Assembly: GCA_946481475.1 (NCBI GenBank) | Contig: CAMLOB010000016.1 | Location: 1-16,199 of the forward strand | Direction of reading: 5' to 3' | DNA: 16,199 nt | Origin: an uncultured Chlorobiota bacterium | GTDB taxonomy: Bacteria; Bacteroidota; Kapaibacteriia; OLB7 | Notes under the pieces: generated by a model | Told to the model about the DNA's origin: nothing | The model's database searches: none | What the model saw: the letters and a program-made list of their open reading frames with translations, nothing else | Shown here: positions 7,578-16,154 of the stretch, in pieces | Layout of the letters: every line of letters begins with the position of its first letter | How positions within the stretch are numbered: position 1 is the first letter of the stretch | Translations under genes and position numbers: made by a program

Positions 7578-7702
7578 GTTTCTTTGAAGTCAGGGTAACC
7601 CGTCACTACCTTTCTTCAAAGAAGTGTTCCCAGGAGGCACATCTCAGGGAGCCATTTGAGAACGTTGAGGTTGCGCCGGGTAGACGTGACGACGCCCGGT
7701 TT
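7542..7702 (-). ncRNA. candidate structured small RNA (6S-like possible)
   Basis: The minus strand upstream of the strong terminator holds no convincing gene but has much base-pairing potential. There is a 10-bp perfect stem (7580-7589 with 7614-7623). A GTGACG/CGTCAC plus GGTA/TACC pairing can join the 5' third to the 3' half. A CCGGG/CCCGG local stem (about 7672-7699) competes with it. A transcript of about 160 nt would result. Size, rod-like pairing and the terminal hairpin would suit a 6S-like RNA, but I do not recognise the sequence. The 5' end is a guess. Confidence 0.35.
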
Positions 7703-7769
7703 CGTGCAAGGAAAACCACCGTCGTTAGACTCTGTAGCAAAATCCTTTTCACCCCTGTTTTTTTGAGAG

Positions 7770-8201
7770 ATGCATCAGGCCAATACCATACGATTGCGAA
7801 CCGGCGAGGAGATTCCCCTCTCGGCAATCTCCTTCAGCACCAGCAGGAGCGGGGGGCCGGGGGGGCAGCATGTGAACAAGGTGGAGACCCGTGTGGAGGC
7901 AAAGCTGAACCTGCTGGAACGTCCGGAACTGAGCGAGGAGACCAGAGCGAAGCTGGCCGAGCGGCTCGGGAACAAACTGGACGGCGAGGGAAATCTTCGC
8001 GTCGTCGCGGCCACCTCCCGCTCCCAGCACGCGAACCGTGCCGAGTCTGTCAGAAAGCTGCAGGCTCTTCTGGACGCCGCCTTGAAACCCCGAAAGAAGC
8101 GTGTGCCGACAAAGCCGAGCCAGGCCGCAAGGAAGCGTCGCCTTGAGGCGAAGAAACGTCTGAGCGATAAGAAAGAGGGGAGAAGGTGGAAGCCCGAATG
8201 A
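7770..8201 (+). CDS. arfB: alternative ribosome-rescue factor B (GGQ peptidyl-tRNA hydrolase)
   Basis: Rescues ribosomes stalled at the end of non-stop mRNA: the basic tail enters the empty mRNA channel and the GGQ loop hydrolyses the peptidyl-tRNA. It is 143 residues, close to the E. coli length of 140. The RF-1-like catalytic segment SGGPGGQHVNKVETRVEAK spans 27-45, with GGQ at 31-33. Residues 105-143 form the long Lys/Arg-rich tail (PRKKRVPTKPSQAARKRR) that separates ArfB from release factors RF1 and RF2. Start ATG at 7770 follows GAGAG and a T-rich stretch. The gene is monocistronic and converges with the BNR-protein gene 16 bp away, sharing a terminator-like hairpin. Confidence 0.95.
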   Translation: MHQANTIRLRTGEEIPLSAISFSTSRSGGPGGQHVNKVETRVEAKLNLLERPELSEETRAKLAERLGNKLDGEGNLRVVAATSRSQHANRAESVRKLQALLDAALKPRKKRVPTKPSQAARKRRLEAKKRLSDKKEGRRWKPE

Positions 8202-8209
8202 TCTCCCCT
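8176..8209. terminator. hairpin between convergent genes
   Basis: AGGGGAGA (8176-8183) pairs perfectly with TCTCCCCT (8202-8209), spanning the arfB stop codon. Both sides carry moderately T-rich sequence (TCGTTTTCTC on plus, CTTTCTTATC on minus), so it may terminate both genes. The loop of 18 nt and weak T-runs leave some doubt. Confidence 0.5.
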
Positions 8210-8217
8210 TCGTTTTC

Positions 8218-11034
8218 TCAACGTACGTGCATCCCCCGCGACGCACTCATCTCCCCCGCCTGCAACCGGTAGAACCAGGCTCCCGGCGTCAGCCGGACAC
8301 CCGGTGCGATCTCCCGGAATATCCGGATCGTATGTTCTCCCGGACCATATATCCCTTCATTCCGTCGCACAATTTCCCGTCCCTCCGTGTCGTAAATCGT
8401 CAGCGTCACCGGGAGCGAACGCCCTTGCGGAATCGTGAACGGGATCACTGTTGATTCGCCCATCGGGTTCGGCACGTTCTGCCCGACCGTCAGACTGTTC
8501 CGCGTTGCCGATCTCTCTTCCACACTCAGCGGAGCGATCACCGTGCTGAAGACGCCGTTGCCGTGTGTCCCGATCGCCACAAATCCATCCGACTGACGGG
8601 CGTCAATCATGTCGACGACGCTGTTGCCGATGGTTTCGGCCCCCTCTTTCGTCCAGATCGTCTCATCGCCGTTCAGGAACGTTGTGGAATAAAGACCGGT
8701 GCTTGTTCCGACCAGATGGATCGTCCCCTTTCCACGGTGCAGGATCGTGATCCACCGGACCGAGGGACCGGCTCCGCTCCCGCTCGGGTTCTCCTCAAGG
8801 TTGCCGCTTGTCGTCCGCCAGGTCTCGCCGGCATCGGTGGTTTCGTAAAGACTGATCACGTTGTAGTTCGAGAAGGCGACGACGGCCCGGTCGCCGTTTT
8901 CCGGATCGACCGCAATCGAGGAGACAAAGGCCCCCTGTGGGAAGTTCGTTCCGGTCACTTCAACGGCCGTCGGATTCTCACCGAGCGCATCATCCATTCG
9001 GTAGATCCGCCCTCCGGAAGTGCCGTACCAGAGACGGTGCGAAGGGTTCTCATCGGAGACGGCGATGGCGGAGATTTCTCCTTGCTCAATCGTTCCGCCG
9101 CTCAGCGAATCCCAGCCGAGCGAAGTCGGTGCGTTGCCGTTCAGCGGGATCGCCGTCACGTCCCGGTTCCGGAAGAGTCGCCGACCGATCGGCAGGTACA
9201 TCACCCGTGAGTCGTTCGGATCGAGAATGAATGGATTGATGAACCGATAACCGTCGGCTCCGGCCGGATCGATCCGGGTGGAACCGGTGGCCTCTCCCGC
9301 ACCGTCAAGCTCCACCCGATAGATTCTTCCCTGTTGTTTGGATACATAGAGATACTCCCCGCCGTCGGAGATTGCGCAGTAGGCGCCGTCGCTGCTTCCG
9401 GTTCTGATCCACGGAGTCGTTCCGTCGGTCGTGCGGGTCCGCCACGTCCCGTTGTCCTGCAACCCTCCGATAATCGTCCGGTCGCCCGGCGAACCGTGGT
9501 CGATTGCGACCGTGTAGAACTGTGTGGTCAGGTAGCCGCTGTTGAGCGAGATCCAGAAGACCGAATCGGCAGTGCAGTCGAGCGTCTTGTGGACTCCGCC
9601 GTCGCTCACGCTGTACATCACCTCGGGATTTGTGCGGGAGAAGACGACGTCGTGCTGATCGGCGTGATGCTCCGGATAGGAATACTGCTCGATCACCCCA
9701 CTGTCCCGCTTCCAGTCGCGAAAGCCTCCGATCCACGACGTGTTCTCCGTCGATGCGAAGCCGTCGGTGGAGCGATAGAGATTCGTTCCGCCGATGAACA
9801 CGATATCTTCGTCGTCCGGCTTGACGCGGACGTGGAGGTCGTATCCCCCCTGCGTGAAGAGATCGCCGTTTCCTGCGGTCGCGGTGGTGAAGGCGGGAAG
9901 GTTCGCCGAACGGTTCTCCCAGGTTCCGCCGCTGCCGGAGCCGTCGCCGGAGACGTAGGTATATTTCCAGAGGGATTGCCACGAGGAATCTCCACGGAAA
10001 TTCCTGCCGAGAAAACCGGAGCCGGGAGTCTCGGCCAGAAAGTAGACGATGTTTTCGTCCGATGGGGCGATGCCGATCACGATTCTGTTGTAGTCCTCCG
10101 GCATGTCTTCCGGCGTGATGTTGGTGAACGATTCGCCGTCGGTTGATCTGTAGATTCCCTGCTTGTCGCCGTCGCTGCTGAGCGTGGCGTAGACGACACC
10201 GGTGGAGGTGACGGCAATGTCGCTGAAGTAGGAGGGATTCTGAAGTGCGCTTGGTCTGAGTACGTCACGCCAGATCGTTCCGCCGTCGACCGAGCGGATG
10301 ATCCGGCCGTAAATGGCTGCGTAGACCTCATCCTCTTCTTCGTTCGAGGGATCGACCGCAATCCGCCAGACGTTATCCCGCGTGTTGAATGTCTGGGGCG
10401 TTCCCGATGCGGTCGCCTCCAGCGAAAACCAGGTCTCTCCGTTGTCGGTCGACTTGAAGATGCCGTCTCCGTGCCAGAATGCCCCTCCACCGGAAGCGCT
10501 GTTCCCCCAGAGTTCTCCCGAGCCGAAGTACCACGTCTGTGTTCTTCCCGGTCGCGTATCCTGCGCAAGCGTCGTCACGCTCGGCAGTTGATCCGGTCGC
10601 GTCGTCATACGCCAGCTTCTCCCTCCGTCGGTCGATTTCCACATGCCGCCGCTGACCCCTCCGGCCAGGATGATCTCCTCATCGGCGATGTCCACGGCCA
10701 TTCCCCGCGTTCGTCCTCCGACGTTCCAGGGACCGCGATGCGTCCAGTCGTAGGAGGCGATGCCGGCCGCTTTCAGGAGAGGAGAGCCATGTCCGCGACG
10801 GGGGAGCGTGGCGGAGAAGGCGATCTCGCGACGACGAATGTCATCGGGAATCCGTCCGGTGGCCGGATCGCGAAGCCGCTCCCACTCCCACCGGATTCGT
10901 TCCGATGAAATTTCCGGTCCCGTCCCGCCGGAGATCGTCTCTTCGGCTCGGTTGAAGGGAGAGAAATGGAAAAGACCGGCGACAAGAACGATGCCGACAA
11001 GAAGAAGGGAAGGGAGAACGTATCGACGGTTCAT
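8218..11034 (-). CDS. secreted BNR/VPS10-like beta-propeller protein with T9SS sorting domain
   Basis: A 938-residue exported protein of the sialidase/VPS10 beta-propeller type; catalytic activity is not shown. Residues 1-24 form a signal peptide or N-terminal anchor. The entry motif GPWNVGGRTRGMAVD lies at 101-115. Asp-box motifs (S-x-D-x-G-x-x-W) follow at 134-141, 195-202 and 248-255, with partial ones at 297-302 and near the C-terminal third (TTDAGETW). The last 95 residues match a T9SS type A domain (NVPNPMGESTVIPFTIP, then VTLTIYDTEGREIVRRNEG and PGAWFYRLQAGE). Such proteins are often surface-bound or released polysaccharide or protein binders. The ATG at 11034 is preferred because the only upstream alternative, a TTG at 11067, lies inside a promoter -10 box. 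Confidence 0.85.
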   Translation of the reverse strand: MNRRYVLPSLLLVGIVLVAGLFHFSPFNRAEETISGGTGPEISSERIRWEWERLRDPATGRIPDDIRRREIAFSATLPRRGHGSPLLKAAGIASYDWTHRGPWNVGGRTRGMAVDIADEEIILAGGVSGGMWKSTDGGRSWRMTTRPDQLPSVTTLAQDTRPGRTQTWYFGSGELWGNSASGGGAFWHGDGIFKSTDNGETWFSLEATASGTPQTFNTRDNVWRIAVDPSNEEEDEVYAAIYGRIIRSVDGGTIWRDVLRPSALQNPSYFSDIAVTSTGVVYATLSSDGDKQGIYRSTDGESFTNITPEDMPEDYNRIVIGIAPSDENIVYFLAETPGSGFLGRNFRGDSSWQSLWKYTYVSGDGSGSGGTWENRSANLPAFTTATAGNGDLFTQGGYDLHVRVKPDDEDIVFIGGTNLYRSTDGFASTENTSWIGGFRDWKRDSGVIEQYSYPEHHADQHDVVFSRTNPEVMYSVSDGGVHKTLDCTADSVFWISLNSGYLTTQFYTVAIDHGSPGDRTIIGGLQDNGTWRTRTTDGTTPWIRTGSSDGAYCAISDGGEYLYVSKQQGRIYRVELDGAGEATGSTRIDPAGADGYRFINPFILDPNDSRVMYLPIGRRLFRNRDVTAIPLNGNAPTSLGWDSLSGGTIEQGEISAIAVSDENPSHRLWYGTSGGRIYRMDDALGENPTAVEVTGTNFPQGAFVSSIAVDPENGDRAVVAFSNYNVISLYETTDAGETWRTTSGNLEENPSGSGAGPSVRWITILHRGKGTIHLVGTSTGLYSTTFLNGDETIWTKEGAETIGNSVVDMIDARQSDGFVAIGTHGNGVFSTVIAPLSVEERSATRNSLTVGQNVPNPMGESTVIPFTIPQGRSLPVTLTIYDTEGREIVRRNEGIYGPGEHTIRIFREIAPGVRLTPGAWFYRLQAGEMSASRGMHVR

Positions 11035-11066
11035 AACGTCATGAAGATTTATTGAATGAAAAACCA

Positions 11067-11095
11067 AGTATACTCCATTTCCGGGTGACGATCAA
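11067..11095 (-). promoter_or_regulatory. promoter of the BNR-protein gene
   Basis: On the minus strand, TTGATC (11090-11095) and TATACT (11067-11072) are separated by exactly 17 bp. The downstream box also reads TATACTTG, one mismatch from the Bacteroidota -7 box TAnnTTTG. It predicts a 5' leader of about 25 nt before the ATG at 11034. Confidence 0.6.
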
Positions 11096-11109
11096 CCCAT
11101 AGATCGTCA
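11086..11109. promoter_or_regulatory. candidate operator, perfect 8-bp inverted repeat
   Basis: TGACGATC (11086-11093) and GATCGTCA (11102-11109) form a perfect inverted repeat with an 8-bp spacer. It overlaps the -35 box of the promoter above, where a dimeric regulator could block polymerase. No regulator gene for it is seen nearby. Confidence 0.4.
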
Positions 11110-11137
11110 GCCACATCTATCATGTATCCTGTATCAG

Positions 11138-11166
11138 AAAAGGCGGCCGGATAACCCGGCCGCCTT
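11138..11166 (-). terminator. strong intrinsic terminator of the 1548-residue protein gene
   Basis: An 11-bp perfect stem (11140-11150 with 11156-11166), rich in G+C with a 5-nt loop, is followed on the minus strand by TTTTCTGAT. It lies about 30 bp beyond the stop codon at 11198. The flanking A and T residues could also support weak termination on plus. Confidence 0.85.
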
Positions 11167-11197
11167 GTTCACAAACCATTCCCGATTTGCCGTTCCC

Positions 11198-14100
11198 TTA
11201 CTGACGAACCATCCGGACCGTCTGTTCCGCATCGCCGACGCGAAGGACGACAAGATAGGTTCCGGCGGGCGTGGCGTTCCCCGCTCCGTCTCTGCCGTTC
11301 CATTCCAGACGATGTTCTCCCCCCTCGAACGGCGCGACTGCCGTCCCGTAGATCTCCCGACCGAGCAGGTCATAGATCGCCAGTCCGGCATTTCCGCGAC
11401 GCTGAAGTGTGAAGAGGAACTCAACCGGCTCGTCCCGGTCGCTTGGGTTCCGCACAACGCTCAGTCCGAAGTCGGGGGCAAGACCGATAACCGGCACCGA
11501 ACTTGTGCCGGCAATCGTGTCGAACCGGACGCTCGGATCGTAGCTCTCGGAGAAGATCGCAGCGACGTAGGCGATGCTGTCGCCGACGTTCAGTTCGGGA
11601 ATTACCGGCGCACCGAATGTGGTCGTGTCCCAGGTTGCCTGCGTCTGGGACATGCCCCCTTCTCCCTGCTGATTCTGGTCGTCCTTGTACCAGAATCTCC
11701 GCGTACCGTTGATGTTGCTTGCTCCGCTTGCGGTCACGATATGGGCTTTGCCGGTCGGTCTCCCGTCCCGCGTATACCAGATGATGCCGAGCTCCACATC
11801 CTCTCCAGCCTTCATTTCGCTCTGGAAGAAGTCCCAGCTCGGCCATCCGTCGGCTGCCGTCTTCCGGTTGTCCGCTTCATGTCCGTAGCCTCCCCGATTC
11901 GGGTTCCCGTTCCTTCCGGTTGTGTCGGGGGAGGCGATATCGTCGGTTCCGAGCCAGCGGCACTGGAACTTGACGTGGATCGGCAGTCTGTGCCGGTCGA
12001 TGAATGCGAGCTTCGCCTCGATCACGCTCCGGTCGTTCGCTCCTCCCCCGGCCGTCCGCTTCATCAGTTCGCTCAATTCCTCCAGCTTCTCGCGGTGCGT
12101 TCGATCCAGCGACAGATTCGGATTGGTTCCGATCAGCCATTCCAGACTGTTTGCACAACCGGCCGGAGCACAGGCGTTCCAGTCTCCTGCATAGCCGGTC
12201 GAAGAGCTCGGCCGGTTGGTCGCTGAATCGAGGTCGATGTTCGGCACGTTGCAGCCCCGGTAGACCGAATCGATCCGGGCCGGCTTGCCGAAGGTCCGGT
12301 TCGGTGGTCCGCTGTAGGAGGGAATAGTGGATGCGTTTGCGTCGTATCCCGAACCGACGATGTAGGGGGAGGGTGACGGCACGTGCCGTTCCCACGTATC
12401 CGGGAGCGATCCCGGATTGAACGAGACGACCACTTCGTCATCAACTTCCGGCAACGCCCAGAATTCCCCGACCGCCGTTCCCGGCGAGAATCCGAGTTGC
12501 GAGAAGTCGATCCAGTAGTCGATCTCCTCCGATTGGCCGAACGGCGGCAGCACCATGTTTCGGACAAGCCAGACCGGAGGCGCATCGACCGTAGGGCGGG
12601 CGTAGACGTTCAGGAAGCGCGTCCTGTTCGAGGGATCGGTCCTCCAGGTCATCCTGCCGGTCGTCGATCGCGGTACGTTGAAGGGTGATGCAAAGTCGAT
12701 CTGCGAGAACCGGATCTGCTCGGTCGGCGGGTTCGGGAAGGTGACGGTGGAATCGTAGCTTTCGGAGACGACACTTTCGATCCGCAGCTCCCGCGTGGTG
12801 TTCGCCCATCCGCGCAGAACCGGTATGCCCTGAGCGGTCGTGTCCCACGTCAGGATCTGCTGGCGCGTCCCGCCGGAATCCCGCTGCCTCTTGTCGTCCT
12901 TCACCCAGAGCCGTCGGACGCTGTCGCTCAGATTGATCGCCCCTGAGGCCACCACCCAGTGTCCTCCTCTGCGCGTTCCGGTGCTGTCGTACCAGCCGAA
13001 GAGAATTTCCACGTCCTCTCCATGCTGCATCTCTCCCCAGAAATACTCCCACGTCGGCCAGGCATTGGCCGAGGCGTTGTCGTTCCGTCCGCTGTGACCG
13101 TAGGTGTTGTCGGGAGAGGGGATGCTGTCTCTTCCCTGCCACTTGCTCTGGAACTTCACGCGGATCGGCAGCTTGTACTTGTCGATCAGCGCCAGTTTGC
13201 CCCGGACAAGCTGGGTGGTTGTGACCCCCTTCTCTGTCTGCCGGTTCATCAATCTGCTCAACTCTTCGGTCATATCCCGATGACCGAGCGAGGAGTCGAT
13301 GCGGGGGTGGGTCCGCTGCAGCCAGACCAGACTGTTCGATGCGGCGGCCGGACCGCAGGCATTCTTGTCTCCGGCGTATCCGGGACGTGAGGTCGGGTTG
13401 AAGCGTGAGGAGTCCAGATCGATGTTCGGTACGGTGCAGCCCCGGTAGACCGTGTCGATCCTTCGCAGCGTCGGCCAGGCTACCGGGGGGAGGGGAGTGG
13501 TCCTCAGGGGATCCGGAGTCGCCTCAGGCGATCCGTCGTGGACGTCGTAGATAAAATCGCCGACGTCGATCGGGACGTAGACCGGTGTCCCGGGTGTTGT
13601 CCTCAGCAGATCGTCGCCGACGGTGATCGACACGTCGAGCAGATCCAGATCGGTTCCGTCCGGCAGACCGAGATCGGCAAGATCGAACCAGTAGGTGACC
13701 ATCTCCGGACGGTCGAACGGCATCAGCGGCATGTTCTGTACGATCCAGCTCTCCGAACGGGGAACGCCCGGTCGCCGGGCGACGACGTTCAGGAATTGCA
13801 TCTGTGAGGTCGGTCCGTAGCGGACGGAGAAAATTCCCTGATGCGAGTTCGGACGGACAAACGGAGCGACGAAGTCGACCTGTTCAAGCGTGATATCGGT
13901 CAGCGGTTCCGGCAGGGGCTTCACGCGGAGGGCAACCGGGAACTGCAGCGGCGAGTTGATCGCGTCAGCGTTGCTGAACTCCGTCCAGATGATGTGCGTT
14001 CTCAGCGGGTTCGCTTCAAGTTTCTGTGGCTCGAAAACGAAGACGGCAAGATCGTTCCCCCCTCTCTGCACATTCACTCCATCTCCCGCTACGACCGCAT

Positions 14101-15844
14101 CCCAGACGATGTCTTCCTCGCGTAATCCTTCCAGTATCCGAACTTCTTCCCGCACGTTCCGGACGGAAAGAGGACTCAGCAATCTGCTCAGACTTTTGGG
14201 AAGGCTGACGAGCCACGGAGCGCCGCCGTAATCCTCGCGCTTGGTGAACCGGCGACAGGTGTTCTGGTCGATACGCCATCCGCGCGGCGGATTCTGCTTC
14301 AGGTTGGCCAGTGTTCCCCGATAGAGTTGGTCTCCCTGCACACCGATTACCGTAATGCTGTCATCAGCGGCGTTATAGTTGATGTTGAAACCTCCCTGCG
14401 ACGGAAAGCCGACGATGTAGGGGATCTCCACCGGACCTTCGGCCTGATACAGATTGAAGATCGTTACGTTGTTCTGGAACGGAACCAGATCCAGCCATAG
14501 CGGCTGTCCCTGCAAGACGTAGCCGGTGTTGACCAGCACCTCCGGTGTCCGCAGATAGTCGGTGGCGTTCGTCGGCAGAGGGAAGTTTGTGGGGAAAGAG
14601 CTTCCTGCAAGATCGGTCGCGTGGATTTCCAGGCGCGGACTGACGTTCCCGGCATAGTGGGTCGATGCGTGGTCGATCTGTCCCTGGAACCCGACGAACT
14701 GGGCCGGACTGAACCGGGCCTGTACCGAGTCGGAGACTTTCAGTTCGTCAAGCACTTCACACAGTGGTGTTTTCGAGGCGACCGATTCCACAAGGAGCAT
14801 CGCGCTTGCGCAGCCGATTGCCGAATCCCCGTTCTGCCACGTCCCCCGGAAGATCATGTCCCGCTCGTTGCACGATCCGTCGGCACACATGCCGTGGCTG
14901 CGGATGGCGATGGTGATGATCCGCGACTCGCACGGACCGAGCGTGATCCGTCTGTTCAGTTCCTGCGGATCGACCTCTTCCGGATTTCCGTCGGGGATCA
15001 GAAAGCCGGGTGACATCGTGTCGGCGAAGGCGACCGGGAAGACGTCGGTGCCGGGATTCGGGTTGGAGATAGCGCTGACGCTGCTGTCGTATGCGGCCTG
15101 CGGATTGGTAAATCCCTGCGGAAGTCCGGCGGTCTGCCGTCCGACGCTGGAAAGATCGAGCGTCACGCTCTGCGTCGGATGGTTGTTCTCCACCAGAAAG
15201 TGCATCAGGGCCTGATCCCCCCGCCGACACCGGACCACGTCGCTGTTGTCCGGCGTCAGGTGGGAGATCATCAGTTCCGGTATGTCGTTCCCGTTACTTG
15301 CCGGAGATTCCGGTACCATGCAGACGGTGGCGTCGCCGATGCCGGTGATGACCGGAGAGGGGATCGGAAAGTTCGGTGTGGAGGGGAAGGCGACGCTGTA
15401 GTTGCCGGTGATCAGGCAGCGATAGCGGCCCGTCGGACTGAACGTGCCGGGGGGAGCCTGAAGGACGAAGACGTTGCTTCCGTTTGCCAGCAGTTGCGCT
15501 CCCCCCTGGGTCGGTGTATTGACCGGTACGGTGACCGGACCGAGCGTTGCACCCGGACCTCCGCCGACCGGAACGCACCGGAGCGTTACCGCAAGCGAGG
15601 CGGCCGTCGGGTCGGGACAGCCGTTGTTCCAGAGAATGTAGGGGAGCAGAACCATCCGGATCGTAGCGCTTCCGTCCGGACGGATGGCGACAGTGTGGGG
15701 AACCGACTTGCCGAGCCAGATGGTCCGGTTGCAGCGGGGAGGAGCAGGTGTCCCGCCGCAGGCTTCTGCCGATACGGAGGCCAGAAGCTGGAAGCCTGCA
15801 ATCGTGACGACAAACGCCAGTGCAAGTAATACTCTCTTCTTCAT
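11198..15844 (-). CDS. large secreted protein with two tandem papain/C39-like cysteine-peptidase modules
   Basis: A 1548-residue exported protein, probable surface or secreted peptidase; activity is inferred. Signal peptide at 1-26 (MKKRVLLALAFVVTIAGFQL). Residues 27-645 are rich in cysteine (about a dozen) and beta-like; I do not recognise them. Two modules follow, 651-1036 and 1044-1441. Each starts with a beta-sandwich-like part and continues with YRGC-x-VPNIDLDS and a papain-like part: nucleophile NACGPAAASNSL (Cys830) or NACAPAGCANSL (Cys1225), a KLxxIDxxxLPIxVKFQ helix/strand, GEDVE, then GGHWVVASGA (His962) or KAHIVTASGA (His1368) and a W-x-KDD (Asp983 or 984; 1388 or 1389). The last 90 residues form a FlgD/T9SS-like Ig domain (LEWNGRDGAGN, PAGTYLVVLRVGD). 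The ATG at 15844 has GGAGA upstream. It is monocistronic in this window. Confidence 0.8.
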   Translation of the reverse strand: MKKRVLLALAFVVTIAGFQLLASVSAEACGGTPAPPRCNRTIWLGKSVPHTVAIRPDGSATIRMVLLPYILWNNGCPDPTAASLAVTLRCVPVGGGPGATLGPVTVPVNTPTQGGAQLLANGSNVFVLQAPPGTFSPTGRYRCLITGNYSVAFPSTPNFPIPSPVITGIGDATVCMVPESPASNGNDIPELMISHLTPDNSDVVRCRRGDQALMHFLVENNHPTQSVTLDLSSVGRQTAGLPQGFTNPQAAYDSSVSAISNPNPGTDVFPVAFADTMSPGFLIPDGNPEEVDPQELNRRITLGPCESRIITIAIRSHGMCADGSCNERDMIFRGTWQNGDSAIGCASAMLLVESVASKTPLCEVLDELKVSDSVQARFSPAQFVGFQGQIDHASTHYAGNVSPRLEIHATDLAGSSFPTNFPLPTNATDYLRTPEVLVNTGYVLQGQPLWLDLVPFQNNVTIFNLYQAEGPVEIPYIVGFPSQGGFNINYNAADDSITVIGVQGDQLYRGTLANLKQNPPRGWRIDQNTCRRFTKREDYGGAPWLVSLPKSLSRLLSPLSVRNVREEVRILEGLREEDIVWDAVVAGDGVNVQRGGNDLAVFVFEPQKLEANPLRTHIIWTEFSNADAINSPLQFPVALRVKPLPEPLTDITLEQVDFVAPFVRPNSHQGIFSVRYGPTSQMQFLNVVARRPGVPRSESWIVQNMPLMPFDRPEMVTYWFDLADLGLPDGTDLDLLDVSITVGDDLLRTTPGTPVYVPIDVGDFIYDVHDGSPEATPDPLRTTPLPPVAWPTLRRIDTVYRGCTVPNIDLDSSRFNPTSRPGYAGDKNACGPAAASNSLVWLQRTHPRIDSSLGHRDMTEELSRLMNRQTEKGVTTTQLVRGKLALIDKYKLPIRVKFQSKWQGRDSIPSPDNTYGHSGRNDNASANAWPTWEYFWGEMQHGEDVEILFGWYDSTGTRRGGHWVVASGAINLSDSVRRLWVKDDKRQRDSGGTRQQILTWDTTAQGIPVLRGWANTTRELRIESVVSESYDSTVTFPNPPTEQIRFSQIDFASPFNVPRSTTGRMTWRTDPSNRTRFLNVYARPTVDAPPVWLVRNMVLPPFGQSEEIDYWIDFSQLGFSPGTAVGEFWALPEVDDEVVVSFNPGSLPDTWERHVPSPSPYIVGSGYDANASTIPSYSGPPNRTFGKPARIDSVYRGCNVPNIDLDSATNRPSSSTGYAGDWNACAPAGCANSLEWLIGTNPNLSLDRTHREKLEELSELMKRTAGGGANDRSVIEAKLAFIDRHRLPIHVKFQCRWLGTDDIASPDTTGRNGNPNRGGYGHEADNRKTAADGWPSWDFFQSEMKAGEDVELGIIWYTRDGRPTGKAHIVTASGASNINGTRRFWYKDDQNQQGEGGMSQTQATWDTTTFGAPVIPELNVGDSIAYVAAIFSESYDPSVRFDTIAGTSSVPVIGLAPDFGLSVVRNPSDRDEPVEFLFTLQRRGNAGLAIYDLLGREIYGTAVAPFEGGEHRLEWNGRDGAGNATPAGTYLVVLRVGDAEQTVRMVRQ
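11522..13894 (-). repeat. tandem coding duplication, two units of about 1.2 kb
   Basis: Unit 1 (12737-13894) and unit 2 (11522-12715) encode the two peptidase-like modules in the same order, with matching landmarks from DFxxPF through the ESYD motif. The protein resemblance is clear, but the insert lengths and many residues differ, so the duplication is old. Confidence 0.75.
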
Positions 15845-16154
15845 GCTGAGTCTCCTGATGATGTATGATAGATGGTCTCGTTCTGCGTGGTGTCGTTTCA
15901 GCGATCTGTGCAGTCGAATCCGGTGTCGAAACATCTCTGCGTTTCGATCAATCAGGCGTGGTGTAGTCGGTATGGTTCCGGAGTCGGGATGCCGGAGGAA
16001 TACTCCCCGTCCACCCCATTTCAGATTATGCCTATACGGTACAGTCGCGAAGCATCGCTTCGTGTGGGAAGAGATAACGGTGCGGATACCCTTCCCCGAT
16101 CAAATTCAGGCGTGGTGTCATGAAGAAGCCCCCTCCCGAAGGAAAGAGACAAAG
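15845..16154 (-). promoter_or_regulatory. long leader region of the 1548-residue protein gene
   Basis: About 310 bp without a supported gene. It holds the ribosome site GGAGA at 15853-15857, a short hairpin CGAAGC-ATC-GCTTCG at 16048-16062, and two near-identical copies of an ACACCACGCCTGA-type motif (minus strand). Short open frames occur but none has protein-like features. An in-frame ATG at 15934 would add 30 basic residues before the signal peptide and is not preferred. Confidence 0.4.
15945..16118. repeat. near-direct repeat pair
   Basis: CGATCAATCAGGCGTGGTGT (15945-15964) recurs as CGATCAAATTCAGG followed by CGTGGTGT (16097-16118), a copy with two extra bases, 152 bp away. A shorter GCGTGGTGT copy lies near 15886. 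Confidence 0.6.

Noticed and set aside
11165..12226. 353-codon open frame on the plus strand
   Set aside because: It is antisense to the second peptidase-like module and its translation has no protein-like features.
15845..15934. N-terminal extension of the 1548-residue protein
   Set aside because: It would put 30 basic residues before a classical MKKR signal peptide that has its own GGAGA ribosome site.
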